DNA from: Chrysoporthe austroafricana | Lineage: Eukaryota > Ascomycota > Sordariomycetes > Diaporthales > Cryphonectriaceae | Length of the DNA stretch: 64,000 bases | Assembly: GCA_001051155.2 (NCBI GenBank) | Contig: JYIP02000004.1 | Coordinates: 2,660,383 to 2,724,382 of the forward strand | Direction: 5' to 3' | Shown: positions 11,340 through 24,000 of the stretch, piece by piece | How the letters are laid out: the number at the start of each line of letters is the position of its first letter | Numbering within the stretch: position 1 is the stretch's first letter | Position numbers and translations under genes: made by a program | Notes under the pieces: generated by a model | Databases searched by the model: none | What the model was told of the DNA's origin: nothing | The model's input: the letters and a program-made list of their open reading frames with translations, nothing else

Positions 11340-14300
11340 ATGGCGCCATCATCTCTCGCTGCGCAGTTGGCGCAGATTGCCGCCAGTTCGAAAAGCACCC
11401 TCAACGTCAAGGCGCAAAAGGCAGCGCACGCGAAGTCGTTGATCTTTGAGCCTAAAGTCGCCGCTGGCCAGAGCTTCCAGACCGTCTACACAATATGCCA
11501 CGAGGGCTTCGAGGATTTGTGCCACCTGGACGTGCGATTCGTGCCATACGGCGCAACACTCTTTAGCGAGCAGAGTCAGGATGAGGACCGGACCCAGATG
11601 ACCGCCGCCGAAAACGCCGAATTGGACAAGAGGGTCGATGCATTTTTGCGCTTGGTCGGGGGGAAACTAAGGCTCATGCCAGCGATAAAGGCTGTGGAGT
11701 GGCTTATACGGAGATTCAGGTTGGTACAATGCGACTGCCATTAGATTTAGAATGCTGTTCTGACGCCTACTAGAATCCATGAGTACAGCACAGCGTCTCT
11801 GATAACCGCGTTCCTCCCATACCACGCCGCGCCCGCTTTCGTGACGCTTATGTCCATTCTCCCTTCCAAGATTCCACAGCAGTACAGGTTTCTCGACCCA
11901 TACATACGATCCTTGACTTCACCACCTCGGGCAACTATCGTCCAACAAACGATCCACCACTTCGATCTTTTGTCCACGATATCAACATGGACGCTGGAAT
12001 CATCCCAAGGTCAGCAACACTACCCTGGGCTCGTCTCATTTTGGGGTGGGGTCATGACGGAGGCTGTCAATGGCATGCTGGATCACATGAGATCCGGCCG
12101 AAAGGCCGTTCAGAGGGACAACGATCAGGATCTTTTGCAGAAGCTGTTACCCATATTGGGCGACGCCTTAATGATGAAGAAAGTCCCAGGGCTCCAGGTC
12201 GCCACATACATGGTGATCTCGGTCTACGCTGCTAAGGGTGACCTGGATGATGCTGTGCTCCTGGAGTTCATGCATCAATTAGTTATTGGCTGGACTAGCG
12301 AGACCGTTCGGCCTGGCCTCGTCTGCCTTTCGATTTTGGCCCAGTACAGATCTGCCAAACAGCTATCCTGGAAAGTGGCTAAGTCACTCATCAAGGTTCA
12401 GGATTTAGAGCACTTGCTGCTTGATGTGCACAAGGAACACCGAGTTGATAAGCTGGCCAACGGTCTAGCACTTGCTCTTATCGAGCGACTTACAAAGAAG
12501 GGCGATTCCCGCGGCCTGCCCCTGATTAAGACAGTACTGGCCGCGCGAATACTCAGCGAGAAGCAAGCGTCTGTTATGTTCAGATCCCTCTTAATAGCCG
12601 GGGTCAAGATCATCGATGACGTCGATGAAGACGGTCAGGCCCGGCGGCAGTTGGGATTGGCCATTGTGGCACTTTCGCAAGCTACGGATGAATCAGGAGA
12701 CTTCTTTCGGCGGGTTGTTGAGGAAGCTGATTTCGATATTGAGGACCTAGAGTTGAGGCTAGGGGCCTCTATTCGACCCAAGAAGGCAATCAAGCAAACA
12801 GATGGGGAAGACAAGCCAATGGATGATGAAGCTGCAGCTGCTTTAGCTGAGGAACTAGATCTGGACGCTGGTCTCAGCCGACTGTCGAAGCATAAAAAGC
12901 CGCCAGCTCGGACTTGTCTCTCTAGCGACTCTGATCCTATCTTCGACGAACTTTGCCAGCTTTTCATTACCGCCGCATCCGACAAAGCAGATCTCCTGAG
13001 GCTGGACGAAGTGTCGATTTTAGAACGCGACTCGGCACCCACCGACTGCTTCTACTTCTCGTTCTATATGCGCATTTGGCTCGGCCCATATCCGATCCTT
13101 GCTCGGGCACGAGCTCTCGAGATGGCCAAAAACCGACTTCAAGAGCCAGACTGCGCCAAGCTTGACTTCCAAGCACTTCAGCCCTACTGCATTGCTGCTT
13201 TAGGTGATCCAGCCAAGAAGGTTCGTCGTGCTGCAAGTGAACTCCTTGCGGTACTACAATCGAACACGAGTGATTCGGGGTCTCGCAAGAAGAACGCAAC
13301 GCCTTGGGGTTCCCAAGGTCTATACAAGAAGTCACAGGGCTTGAAATGGCTGACTCCTGAAGCAAACCGGACGTTGCTCGAGGTCGTTATAGTGCCTGCG
13401 CTGGAGGAGGCAATCATGCATGATGACCACATTGTTGCGGTGCTCAAAGTGGCCCTTGAGAGCTCGAGCAAATCATCAACGGAGAAGGAAACAGCGAAGA
13501 AGGGTCACATCTCGTCAAATATGAGAGCATCCGTCCTCGAATTCCTGGCATCGCACGTTGTCGACTCGCCTCTGTTAAACCTCAAGCTCAGGCTGCTGAA
13601 AGCACTGAACCAGGTACAGAAAGTCTCGGGCACGTCGAGGACTCAAATGCTTCTGCCCCTACTACGATGGTGGTCTACGCTACCTCATGATGATGCCAGC
13701 ATTCTAACTAGCAAGGAGGGCTTGGAAGAAACCAAAATCGACTCTACCTTTGTGGATATTGTGGTGGCGAATGATACTGCCGGACTCGAATGCCTTTTTG
13801 ACATCATTCAGAGCAAGACAGCACAGGACCGCCCTGGTCTGGTGAGCGCCGCCTTTGCCAGGATACGCACAATGTGGGCGTCGATGAAGGACCGGACAAA
13901 ACATGACGTTGCACAAAAGATGCTCGATCTGTCACAGTCTCAGGGAACTGTCTCAGGAGAAGCAACAGATTTATTAAGAAATGTACCTTTGACGACGAAC
14001 ATCCTACTCACCTTCCTCGAGGCCCTGCAAGACGTTGCTCAGCTGGCCACAGATCCACCAGCTAGCAAGCGCAGGCGGACCAGCTCGTCAGACCATCACC
14101 GCGTCACCGAGGTTCAGAACTCTCCAGAGCTTGCTACAGCGCTGCGAAAGATCACGCTGGTCTTACAACTTGTTGAATCTTCTCATCCGGCCGAGCATCC
14201 TGAGCTTCTGCAGAGCTTATTCAGGGTACTTTCTGAACTTCAGACGTTTAGGACACTCGTGGGTTCTGAACTGGGCTATCTTCAGAACCTGGTACTGAGC

Positions 14301-16826
14301 AGCTTGCTTGCTATGATGCCGACATACCGAAATGACAAGAACCTCAAGATCGATACTTCTGTCGGTCATGGCGATGTCTTGGTCTCATGCATACAGAAGT
14401 CTTCGAGTCCTGCCGTGCAAAATTCGGCACTGCTCCTGGTTGCTAGTCTGGCAAAGACGGCCCCCGATGTTGTATTGCACAGTGTGATGCCAATCTTCAC
14501 TTTCATGGGAAGCTCAGTCTTGCGGCAGAGTGACGACTACTCAGCGCACGTCATAAACCAGACCATCCGAGAGGTGATACCCCCGCTGATCGAGACCTTC
14601 CGGAAGGGTCGAAGACACATCGTTGCCAGCGCGTCAGAGCTTCTTGCAAGTTTCGTCATCGCATACGAGCACATTCCGTCCCACAGGCGGCAGGGGCTCT
14701 TCATCTCACTGGTGGAGAACCTTGGGCCGCAGGATTTTCTTTTCGCGTTGGTTGCGATGTTCGTCGACAAATATGGAACGTCAGATAATGTCCTGACTTT
14801 CACTGCCGACCTCATCAATCATTTTGATGTAGAGACTCAACTTCAGACTTTGGCCAGGTTCTTGGATCTTGTGGCAGATATGTTCAAGCCCAAGCCGAAT
14901 CTGTCTGCAGTTCTCTTTGGCAAGAAGGAGGGCGAGGAAGAGATCAGTAAGACGGGTCTCAAGCAACTCACGTTGCTACCGCACATTCTTGCCAACCGAT
15001 CTCTCAAGAGGGAGATTAGAAAGCTGGCTGAGCGCGATGACTCGGAGACGGCTAAGATCCGAGAACTCTACGCCCAGTTGCTGGAAGACATCCTCACGGT
15101 GGCGGACACTGTCAAGTCGCGGAAGGTACTTCATGCACGCTGCGGAGATGCTTTGTCTAACCTGTTGAATCTCCTATCAATCAGCGAGTTCATCAAATCG
15201 GTTGAGACGCTTTTGGATCGACCGAACGTTGTACTTCGGCAAAAGGTCCTCCGTGCACTCGAGGCGCGCGTGGACAACGAGGGCCAAGCTGATGTTCAGT
15301 CAAGGACTGCACTTCTGGCATTTTTACCACAGCTCACTGCTGTCATTCGTGACTCTGATGACATGCACTACAAGCACACCGCAATCACATGTGTCGACAA
15401 GATCTCTGAGAAGTATGGCAAGAAAGATGTGGAGGCCATTGCTGCAGCTGCTGCCACTATTGCTGGCAAGCAATGTCTCGGACAAGGAGATAGGCGCCTG
15501 CGCATCATGGCGCTCCTCTGCCTCGCCTCTTTGGTGGACGTGTTGCAGGATGGCATCGTCCCAGTCTTGCCTACTGCCATCCCACAAGCCTTGGACTACC
15601 TTGAAAACTCGCTCAATGGCGTTGACTCTGATGTCGAGCTACACAATGCTTGCTATGCGCTGATGGCTGCACTGGCCCAATATTTGCCTTACATGATCTC
15701 TGGCTCATATTTGGATCGACTTTTGGCCATCTCGAATAAATCGGCTGAGGCTCCATTGGGAGACGAAGACCATGAAGAGAGGACGCAGTGCCTGCACTTC
15801 CTTGCGAAGCAATTAGACGCGAAGGTGATGTTCACAGCAATGCAGAAGAATTGGGTTTCTGCAATGGATGCTGGTTATATCGTACGTGTTCACCTTAATC
15901 TCACCTCGATCATGACTAACGAACTGCAGGCTATCCGCGAGTATGTCAATGTGCTCGGCCTAACCATCGACAAGCACTCGAAGGCATCAATCGGAAAGAA
16001 TGTTTCGTCGCTTGCAGCCATCTTCCTTGGCGCCTTCGACTTTCGGCGCCTGGAACACTCTCTGCAACGTGCTAATAGGACTAAGGTGACCGAGCTGGAG
16101 GAGGCGGTCTACGATGTGGCTCTAAAGATGGTCTATAAGTTAAATGATGCGGCGTTCAGACCAATCTTCTCTCAGCTCATCGAATGGGCTTGCTCCGGGC
16201 TGCCCAAGGCAGAGATCTTAGGCGCCACTTTGCGACAACAGAGCGTCTTTGGCTTCCTCTATAAGTTCTTCGACAATCTCAAGTCCATTGTGACGAGCTA
16301 CGCCTCTTACGTTCTCGAGCCGGCAGTTCATATTCTCAAGCATACTAAACCTAGGGATGTGGAGCAGCGCGAGTTGTGGAGACGGGTTCTGAAAACCCTG
16401 GCGAAATGTTTTGAACATGACCAAGACGACTTTTGGCAAGCCCCATCGCATTTCAGCGCGGTCGGGCCTGTGCTTGTCGAACAATTCTTGCACGCACCGC
16501 ACATCGACCTGGCCGAGGAGCTGGTTCCGGCCGTCGTTGAGCTCGCAGCTGCAGCAGACTCGCAGGAACATCAGAAGGAATTGAATACCGTTCTCCTGAA
16601 GCATCTGCGGTCCGAGACGGCGGCCGTGCGGCTGGCGGTGGTCAAGTGCGAGCAGGCATTGGTGGACAAGGTCGGTGAGGAGTGGCTGGCTATGTTGCCT
16701 GAGATGCTACCGTATATCAGTGAGCTGCAGGATGATGATGATGAGGTGGTGGACAGGGAGACGCACCGGTGGATTGTCAAGATCGAAGGAGTGTTGGGCG
16801 AGAGTCTAGATTCCATGCTCCAGTAA
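11340..16826 (+). CDS. UTP10: U3 snoRNP / SSU processome protein Utp10 (HEATR1 family)
   Basis: Utp10 is a large HEAT-repeat scaffold of the t-UTP/UtpA subcomplex. It acts in the nucleolus on rDNA transcription and early 18S pre-rRNA processing. I model three exons: 11340-11719, 11774-15881 and 15930-16826, giving 1794 residues, close to yeast Utp10 (1769). The N-terminus MAPSSLAAQLAQIAASSKST and the following LIFEPKVAAGQSFQTVY are typical. The segment HYPGLVSFWGGVMTEAVNGML and the C-terminal BP28CT-like stretch near EEAVYDVALKMVYKLND support the family. The first intron (54 nt) ends CTACTAG and contains an in-frame stop. The second (48 nt) starts GTACGT, carries the branch sequence GACTAAC and ends CTGCAG. 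It is in frame and stop-free, so it is easily missed, but removing it restores the family-like AGYIAIREYVNVLGL. Transcribed divergently from NOC3. Confidence 0.94.
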
Positions 16827-18170
16827 AGCCGTTCGAGGTCTTCGATGATGATCTCGGTAGAACAATAGTACAAGTGCGCGAATACATACGGCCTTCATGA
16901 CGAGAACAGACTCATGTATGCCTCCGAATGGATTGTATCCTTTTCGTCAAAACGAGTCTTGCATCAAGACATGTCTCAAATATCAAAACCCCGTGATTTT
17001 GTTTTCTTTTTTCTTTTTCTTCTTTAATTCGCAAATTGCTGTTGGCTCGCACACCCTGATATCCAAAACTGACAGGCATGTCTGGCTCGCGCCAGGTGTC
17101 AGCACCGCAACTGCAAGTCTTTGTCAGTCTCAGCAACAGCCTTTGAGATGCAACTCTGATAAGGTGAGCACACCACTCTATACTCAGTTTAGATACAATC
17201 ATTAGGGGCCCGGGAATCAAGGCCTGATGTTTCCATGGCGGGGGGCGCAGGCACACAAGTAGATATCCAGTATATAGACAGGACTCGGCCTGTCGTTGCT
17301 CTCACAAGGCTTCAAAGGCAGGGGATATACTCTGGGCTCGATAGTCACTCTTGACCAACAAAATAGCAGGCCATGACAGCAAGTGTTTTAGTATCTTAAG
17401 TAGAACACGGCGAAACTGGCGTTTATCTGCAAGTTTGAGGGACTGTATCCCGACATCTGTGACTTACTGCCTTTGATTTGGTTAGGACTTACCCAAGCAA
17501 GAACTTCCGCTCGGAGGCCGACTCGACCTGCCCCTTACCCGATTCCGCTGACGAAGTCTGGGCGCTTTTGTCCCGCAACTAACACGAACTGACCACAAGG
17601 GTTAAGATTGAGTCTTTCTGGTGGAATCTGAATTTTTTACCTGCTGGAGTTACTTTATTAGTACTAACGAAAATAAGAGACTGAGGTTTAAATCATTGCT
17701 ACAGCAAATATATCGTGAAAGCGAAGGCTAAAACTTGTGCGCCGCAGGGGGAAAAGGGGGGTGGGTTTTGCGTCAAACACCGCTCCAGTCCGCCGTACCC
17801 TACGGATTGAACCTTGCGACGTATACATCTATCCAGCAAAAAATGCATGCATGTGGACAATTTGGGTATGGTACCTCGCAAAATGACAAATTTGACGATA
17901 GTAATGATGACCCATCTCGGGCGAATCCGGCGAGGATGCTCAGTCATGACCCAATCATGAACCGCCTCTGATGACGTTCCTTTGACGACAACCCGGCTCC
18001 AGCGGACGGGCGCCTCTTGGCCGCGCGCCATGTCAGTGTCGCGGTCAAGCGCCGGATGGCGGGAGGGGGAAAAATAATAATCATCATCTGGCCTCCTATT
18101 TCTACACGTGGATCCCTCCTGTCATGTCGGCCTTCTCATTGTTGCTCTATCCTGGGGGACGAGATCCACC
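16827..18170. other. Intergenic, UTP10 3' flank and NADH dehydrogenase promoter
   Basis: No gene seen. A strong plus-strand pyrimidine tract lies at about 16997-17025. Two TGACG half-sites (TGACGT at 17972-17977 and TGACGA at 17983-17988), about 200 bp before the next start codon, could bind CRE/ATF-type bZIP factors, which is inference. Confidence 0.35.
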
Positions 18171-20285
18171 ATGACGCCGATTCGCAACCATCCCACGGTT
18201 GCGCGAACAGCCCTGTCAGCGTCCGGAGTTGCTAGAGCACGGGCCGTCGTTCCTTCAAGACACTTTGCGACTTTTCAGCCTGAGAATGGTACGTGCTCCT
18301 CTCGTTCTCCTGGGCGTAGTTTCACAACCGGAGGTGACGGGCTCGGTTGGAACACCCGGCATGGAGGCGCGAGATACGAATCAAGAAGGCACCAGAAGTT
18401 CCGGGATGGGCGATGGGAGAGGCATCAGGGAGGAATGTGTCCAGCTTCCCAGAAGATTGACGATCGATGAGTTGTGCGAAGCCGCGCTTAGAAGGAGAGG
18501 GTGGACGGCGGGGCGAGGAGAATAAGGGTGCCCTGCAAGGAACAAGTGACGTCCTGGAAGGAGTTGTTAACACCAAGGACAACGACGGTGGGCTGATACA
18601 GACTATCACAGGAAAGAAAGAAAGGGTCGTGATCCTAGGATCCGGTGAGTCTTTGCTAAGAGCCCCCATTCCCACTCCGCGCCATCGACACTCACGTGCG
18701 CCTCCCAGGCTGGGCTGGCTATGCCTTCGCCCGCAAGCTGGACCCGGAGAAATTCGAGAGGATAGTCGTCTCGCCCCGCTCCTACTTCGTCTTCACGCCC
18801 CTTCTCGCCTCCACCGCCGTCGGGACCCTCGAGTTCCGTACAACGCTCGAGTCCGTCCGCCGGCTAGGCAAGAACGTCACCTTCCACCAGGGCTGGGCCG
18901 ACGACGTAGACTTCCAGCGCAAGGTCATTCGCGTCGAGGAGAGCAGCGGAGCGGACGAGCTGTCTAGCCGGACGGTCCTGCCACCCCCGGGGGGCCAGGA
19001 CGGTGAGGAGGGGAGGCCAGGGGCAGCGGGGATCCAGGCCAGGCCGCCGCGGGTGCCCAAGGGCCCGGTCACGGATGTAGGCTACGACAAGCTGGTCATC
19101 GCCGTCGGGGCGTACAGCCAGACATTCGGCATTGAGGGCGTGAGGCAGCACGCGCATTTCCTGCGGGACGTCGGCGATGCGAGGAGGATCCGGCTGAGGG
19201 TTCTGTCGCTGTTTGAGCAGTGCACGAGCCCCGCCATATGTAGGTACCATCTTTCTCGATCTGGCTATGGACACTAGACATGCTGACACCTGGCAGCGGA
19301 CGAGGCGCGCCGCAGGCTCCTCCACTTCGCCATCGTCGGAGGCGGCCCGACGGGGATCGAGTACGCCGCCGAGCTGCACGACCTGATCCACGACGACCTG
19401 TCCAAGATCTACCCGAGTCTCATGCCCCACGTCCAGATCACGGTGTATGACATCACCCCAAAGATCCTCCCCATGTTCGACCAGGCCCTCGCGTCGTACG
19501 CGATGCGCATGTTCCAGCGCCAGAAGATCTCCGTCAGGACGAACCACACCATCCAGCGTGTCGCTCCGGACGCGGAGACAGGCGGCCTCCGCCTCAGGAT
19601 CAAGGAGTGCGGCGACGAGGAGATTGGCGTGGGCATCGTCGTCTGGAACACGGGGCTCATGCAGAACCCGCTCGTGGAGAAGCTCGTGCGGAAGAGCGTC
19701 ACGGGCTGGGGCGACGGGGCCTCGCGGGAGTGCCGACTCGAGAAAGATCCTAAGACGGGCGGGATTGTCGTGGACGAGCACTTCTGCGCGCGGCTGGTCG
19801 ATGCTGGTGCAGTGCAGACTGATCCCATTGCCGAGTCTTCGACTGTCGGGCACGGGACGGGTGCCCAGACGCAGCTCCTCCCCTCTGTCTTCGTCATCGG
19901 CGACTGCGCCGTCGTCGCCTCCCAGCCCACCCTGCCCAAGACCGCACAGGTAGCCTCGCAAGAAGCAGCCTACCTCGCGAAAGCGCTCAACAGGGACTCC
20001 GATCTGAGCCAAGCAAGGCCTTTCAGGTTCAGAAACCTGGGCACTATGACGTACCTAGGGAACTGGACGGCGATTCACCAGAGCTCTGCAGACCGCCTGA
20101 CAGGATGGGCTGCATGGGTGTTGTGGAGGACGGCATACCTGACCAGGAGTATGAGTTTGAAGAACAAGGTGCTCGTGCCGGTATATGTGAGTTAGAGCTT
20201 GAGCATGTCTGACCAATTTGAGTGGTTGCTGACCTTTTAGTGGTTCGTGTCTTGGGTATTTGGACGGGATATCTCGAGGTTCTGA
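18171..20285 (+). CDS. Alternative (type II) NADH:ubiquinone oxidoreductase, mitochondrial
   Basis: Single-subunit, rotenone-insensitive NDH-2 of the NDE/NDI family. It oxidises NADH with FAD and passes electrons to ubiquinone at the inner mitochondrial membrane without pumping protons. My model is join(18171-18288, 18492-18644, 18709-19239, 19297-20186, 20241-20285), giving 578 residues. Residues 1-35 form a basic, acid-poor presequence. The first dinucleotide fold is VVILGSGWAGYAFA near residues 85-98, its GSG|WAG split by an intron. The second is GGGPTGIE at about 282-289. A GDCAVV flavin-binding motif is near residue 469, and the C-terminus WFVSWVFGRDISRF is characteristic. A glycine/proline-rich linker of about 45 residues, encoded near 18930-19070, is unusual. 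No EF-hand is evident. Whether it faces the matrix or the intermembrane space cannot be told. The first intron (18289-18491) is the weakest join; the other three fit well. Confidence 0.9.
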
Positions 20286-21064
20286 CGCGGATTGAGGTAT
20301 GCAAGTCCGACGACTGAACCCGCCCTGAGTGTATTAGAACTGTTTTTGTAATGGCATAGAAGGGGATTGCGGTGCTGGGAACAATTCATTGGTACATGCC
20401 AGACGACAAACGCACCTGAGATTTCTCAGTAAACAGAACGCACCAAATTCGGAGTCTAGAATCGTAAGAAATTTGGTCATCAGGGAGTGTATTACAGCCC
20501 TTTTTGACTGGGGCATCGCTATCTGCCTGTCTCGCTCAGGTCGATATCTTCAAGCTGTCCTAGTAGAGTTGTGACGAAGGCCAGTCAAAGCAGGAAGGAA
20601 GTTAAACATATGCTCCCATTCGGAAATGAAAATAGTTGACCAGAACACAATTCCAGTTCTCAAGTACAGACAAGCCCGGTAAACCCGCCGCTGATTCTCA
20701 CAATTATCTCTGAACCCTCCCGCAACGGCCCCAAATAGAACTCCATCCAAGGTCGCTCCCGAACAACCACTTTCCCTCCCCGTCATCCAACACCACACAC
20801 CATATTTTGGTCTGCTTGATGACAGCATGCACTTTACTCCAATGAAATTAGAGCCGCAAGGGCTCGTTATACCAAACAGAAGGGGAAATAAGTGCCAAAG
20901 AAACGAACAGGGAATCCGGGCCCCGGAATTTGGTACCTTGGACCACGTGATAGAAAATGCAAATCAAGGGCACGCGATACTCTCAAAGTGTATTGGCGAT
21001 GACTTGCCTCGTCAAGTACTGTCTTCCATGTAAGGTGTTCTTCAAATGAAGTCGATTTCGGCCC
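20286..21064. other. Convergent 3' intergenic spacer
   Basis: This 779-bp spacer lies between the tail-to-tail ends of the NADH dehydrogenase gene and BUD4. I see no gene or repeat in it. It should hold both polyadenylation regions, possibly overlapping. Confidence 0.4.
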
Positions 21065-24000
21065 TCAAACCAGGCTGCTCTTAGTGCGAGCATGGCTAGC
21101 TCGCCGTCCTTCGGCACGTCGTCGCAGTGTGTCCTCCCGCTTAAGGACAAGCTCACACCACTTGCCCTTGTTGCGGGAACCGCCGAATGTGTCATCGTCA
21201 TTCGCGAGACTGTCACGACCGATGACATCTGCAAGAGCCTTCATCCAGCCCTCCTTGTCTGTTGCGTTATCGGCGTAGAAGTCGATGATCTCGCCATTGT
21301 TGAATCGAATGCGGAACCCTTCCTCGACAAACATGTACCCCTCTTCTTCTTCACCGAAGGCTGACTTCCGGCGCTTCCCGTTCTTGCCGGTGGTTTCCTT
21401 CTCCGTCAAAGCTCGGCGATCATCAATGAGACGCTTCGCATTTGCGAGGTTTATAGTGGCACGCGGCTGGCGTGTAGCCTCATGGTAGGCCGTCAACTTG
21501 GTGCCGGCAAGTTTGAAATAGCGGCGGCGCCAGAACTAAGGGCGAGTCAGTAGAGGTTCGGTCTAATGAAAACTCATGTGTACATACGGGACAATCACCA
21601 CCCTGCTGGCTGAGGTGGCCCTCCCAGTTACGGGATCGTCGCTCCTCAGCAGCCTTCATCTCACGGATGCATGAGTTCATGCTCTTGGGCATATCATCGT
21701 CCGTAGACCCCTTGGGTCTCGGGACGAATAGGAGCTGCAGCTCGAGCTTGCCGATTTTATACGGAGCCTTCCGAACAACGGAGTTGCTGCCTCGCTTGCT
21801 CTTGACGCTCGATACGAACCCAGCTTCCTCGGTCGCCCACTCGTTGAAGCAGGCCACATCGACAACGTACGGACGGCCAAAGCACCGCGTCTCGTGCTCC
21901 TTGAGACAGACGTAGGCGCGAGCGAAGCTGCCGTCATCGGCAGCGAGGGGCGACAGGAGATCCCAGGCAGTAGGGTTGGCTGCAATCTGTCTGGCCTGAG
22001 CCTCGCGCTGTTGCCGAGCAAGTCGCTCTTCCTCTTCCTTCTGGCGCAGCTCCATCTCCTTGCGCTTCTTCGGAGACGCGAACACCCTGCTGAAGGTCGA
22101 CGTCTTCGCTTTGCGTGGAGAGCTCTGAGACTGCACGATCCTCTGTGGAGGAGGCTGCTCCAGCTTGACATTCAGAGTCAGCTGAAACTCAAGGTCGTTC
22201 GGGACTACCAGCTCAAATTCTTGACCGATGGGCGCGTTTCTCGCCAGTTCGAGCCACGCAGTAGTGACACAGTGCACGCCATTGTCGAGGGTCAGGCTGA
22301 ACCAAGTGCGCTCATCTATAGACGTCAGTTTTAACCTACAAACGGACCCAGGAGTATGCACTTACTCTTAGGAATGGGCAAGTCGAGGTCCTTGACGCCC
22401 AAAACCTTGACGAAAAGTCTCCCCCGCTCGCCACTGTCATCAGCAGCAACATCATCAGCGGCATCCTCCTCAGTCACGGTGCTCATTGCTGCTGCGTTGC
22501 TCTCCCGACCAGGCATTGGCGGAACAGGTCCAGTCGTGACAGGTCTCTTCTTGAGGCTCTTCTTCCTAACTTGGCCATTCCAAGGCTCAACTGTCCATGA
22601 CTGAGGGCGGTGTTTCTTCACCGGAGAGTTGCCAGCAGAGCGTGACACGGGGCGTAAGTCCTCGGTATCCTTGTCACTGGCCGCGACGACTTTGGTGTTC
22701 TGGCGCATCAAATAGCCACGCTGTTTGTAGGGGGGGATGTTAGCATTAGCTGCGCTTGGGGCTGTCCGCTTCGTGAGCCTGGCTCTAGACGCTTGCCTAG
22801 AAAGTGCCTGGCTTGGAGGGTTGGAAGATGGTTGAAAAGAAATTTGTTGGAACGCCACCTTTTGTGCCTCAATGACCCGCTCGAAATCGTCATCGAGACT
22901 GAGACCAAGATCGAAATCTAAGGTGAGGCTTCGGGCCTTGAAGCTGGGATGTCGCAGCATGTAGTCCTCCGAGGATGGATTTGGAGAGAGGAGCTGCTTG
23001 CCCTCGTAGGAGTTAGGGAGTCGATTCTGATGACGTTCGGCAATGTCTGGCACCTCGCGGCTAACGATGCGTCTCTGTTCTCGCATTGTCTCGATATCAG
23101 CAGGCGTAGCAGAAGGTCGAGTCTTCAATTTCGACCCAGCGGCAGATTTGATGGTGGCCGCAGTCTCAGGAATGGTAGGCGAGACGCGTGCTTCCTCTTC
23201 CTCTGGTTCTGGTAGCGGACGGTGAATGACAGAATCTGGCGTTCTAGGCTCGTCCTCATACTCGTCTGGCTCGCCCCAGCCAGTCCCGTCGTACTCAGGC
23301 TTCGATGTAGGGTGTTCTGGCGTAGAAGGTCGTTGCAACTGCAAGCCGGGAGCATCTGCAACCTCGGGCTCCTCAGCCTCGGGCTCCTCGGGCTCGACCT
23401 CGGTGGGCTTGGGAAGCATAAACGGTTGCAAGTCATCAGTGAAGGGGTTGTGCTTCTGGGTGACATGCACATCCGGGAGTGCACGGTCCGCAATAGCGTC
23501 AAGAGAATCCGCGTTCTGTGCGGGAGAGGCGGCTCGTGGGGTGGTGACTTGGTCTTCATCGGCCTTCTCCTCGTGAGAAAGTGTTGGCGCCTGGCCAGGA
23601 CCGGAGTAGTTGCTCTCATCATCGTAGTTCTCTTCGGTGACTTCTGACTCGTCATCGTCGAGATCGTCCACTTCAGATTCGGATCGCTGGTACTGATCGA
23701 TGATCGAATCACCTTCTTCGTACTCGTGTTCTGGATGCATACTGGAGTCAACCTCGTCCGTGATGACGTCTTCTGTGCTGGGGATAGGGACGTCGGGGTC
23801 CAGAGGCAGAGGGCGCTCCGGAGAGCTGGGTAGGGAGGAGAAGTTGTAGTCGGATTCTCTCTCCAGGCCCTTGTTACCATCCACTCTCCGCAGGATCGAC
23901 TCGCGCGAGATGTGCGGTGGTAGCTGGTAATCACCCAGGTCGCCAAGGGTGTCGTCCTCTTCGCTGACGACGTCCTCGTCGTGCAGCTCGGGCGCGGGCT

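Noticed and set aside
18864..20012. 382-codon minus-strand frame opposite the NADH dehydrogenase gene
   Set aside because: Antisense shadow of GC-rich coding sequence; it crosses a real intron and lacks any domain.
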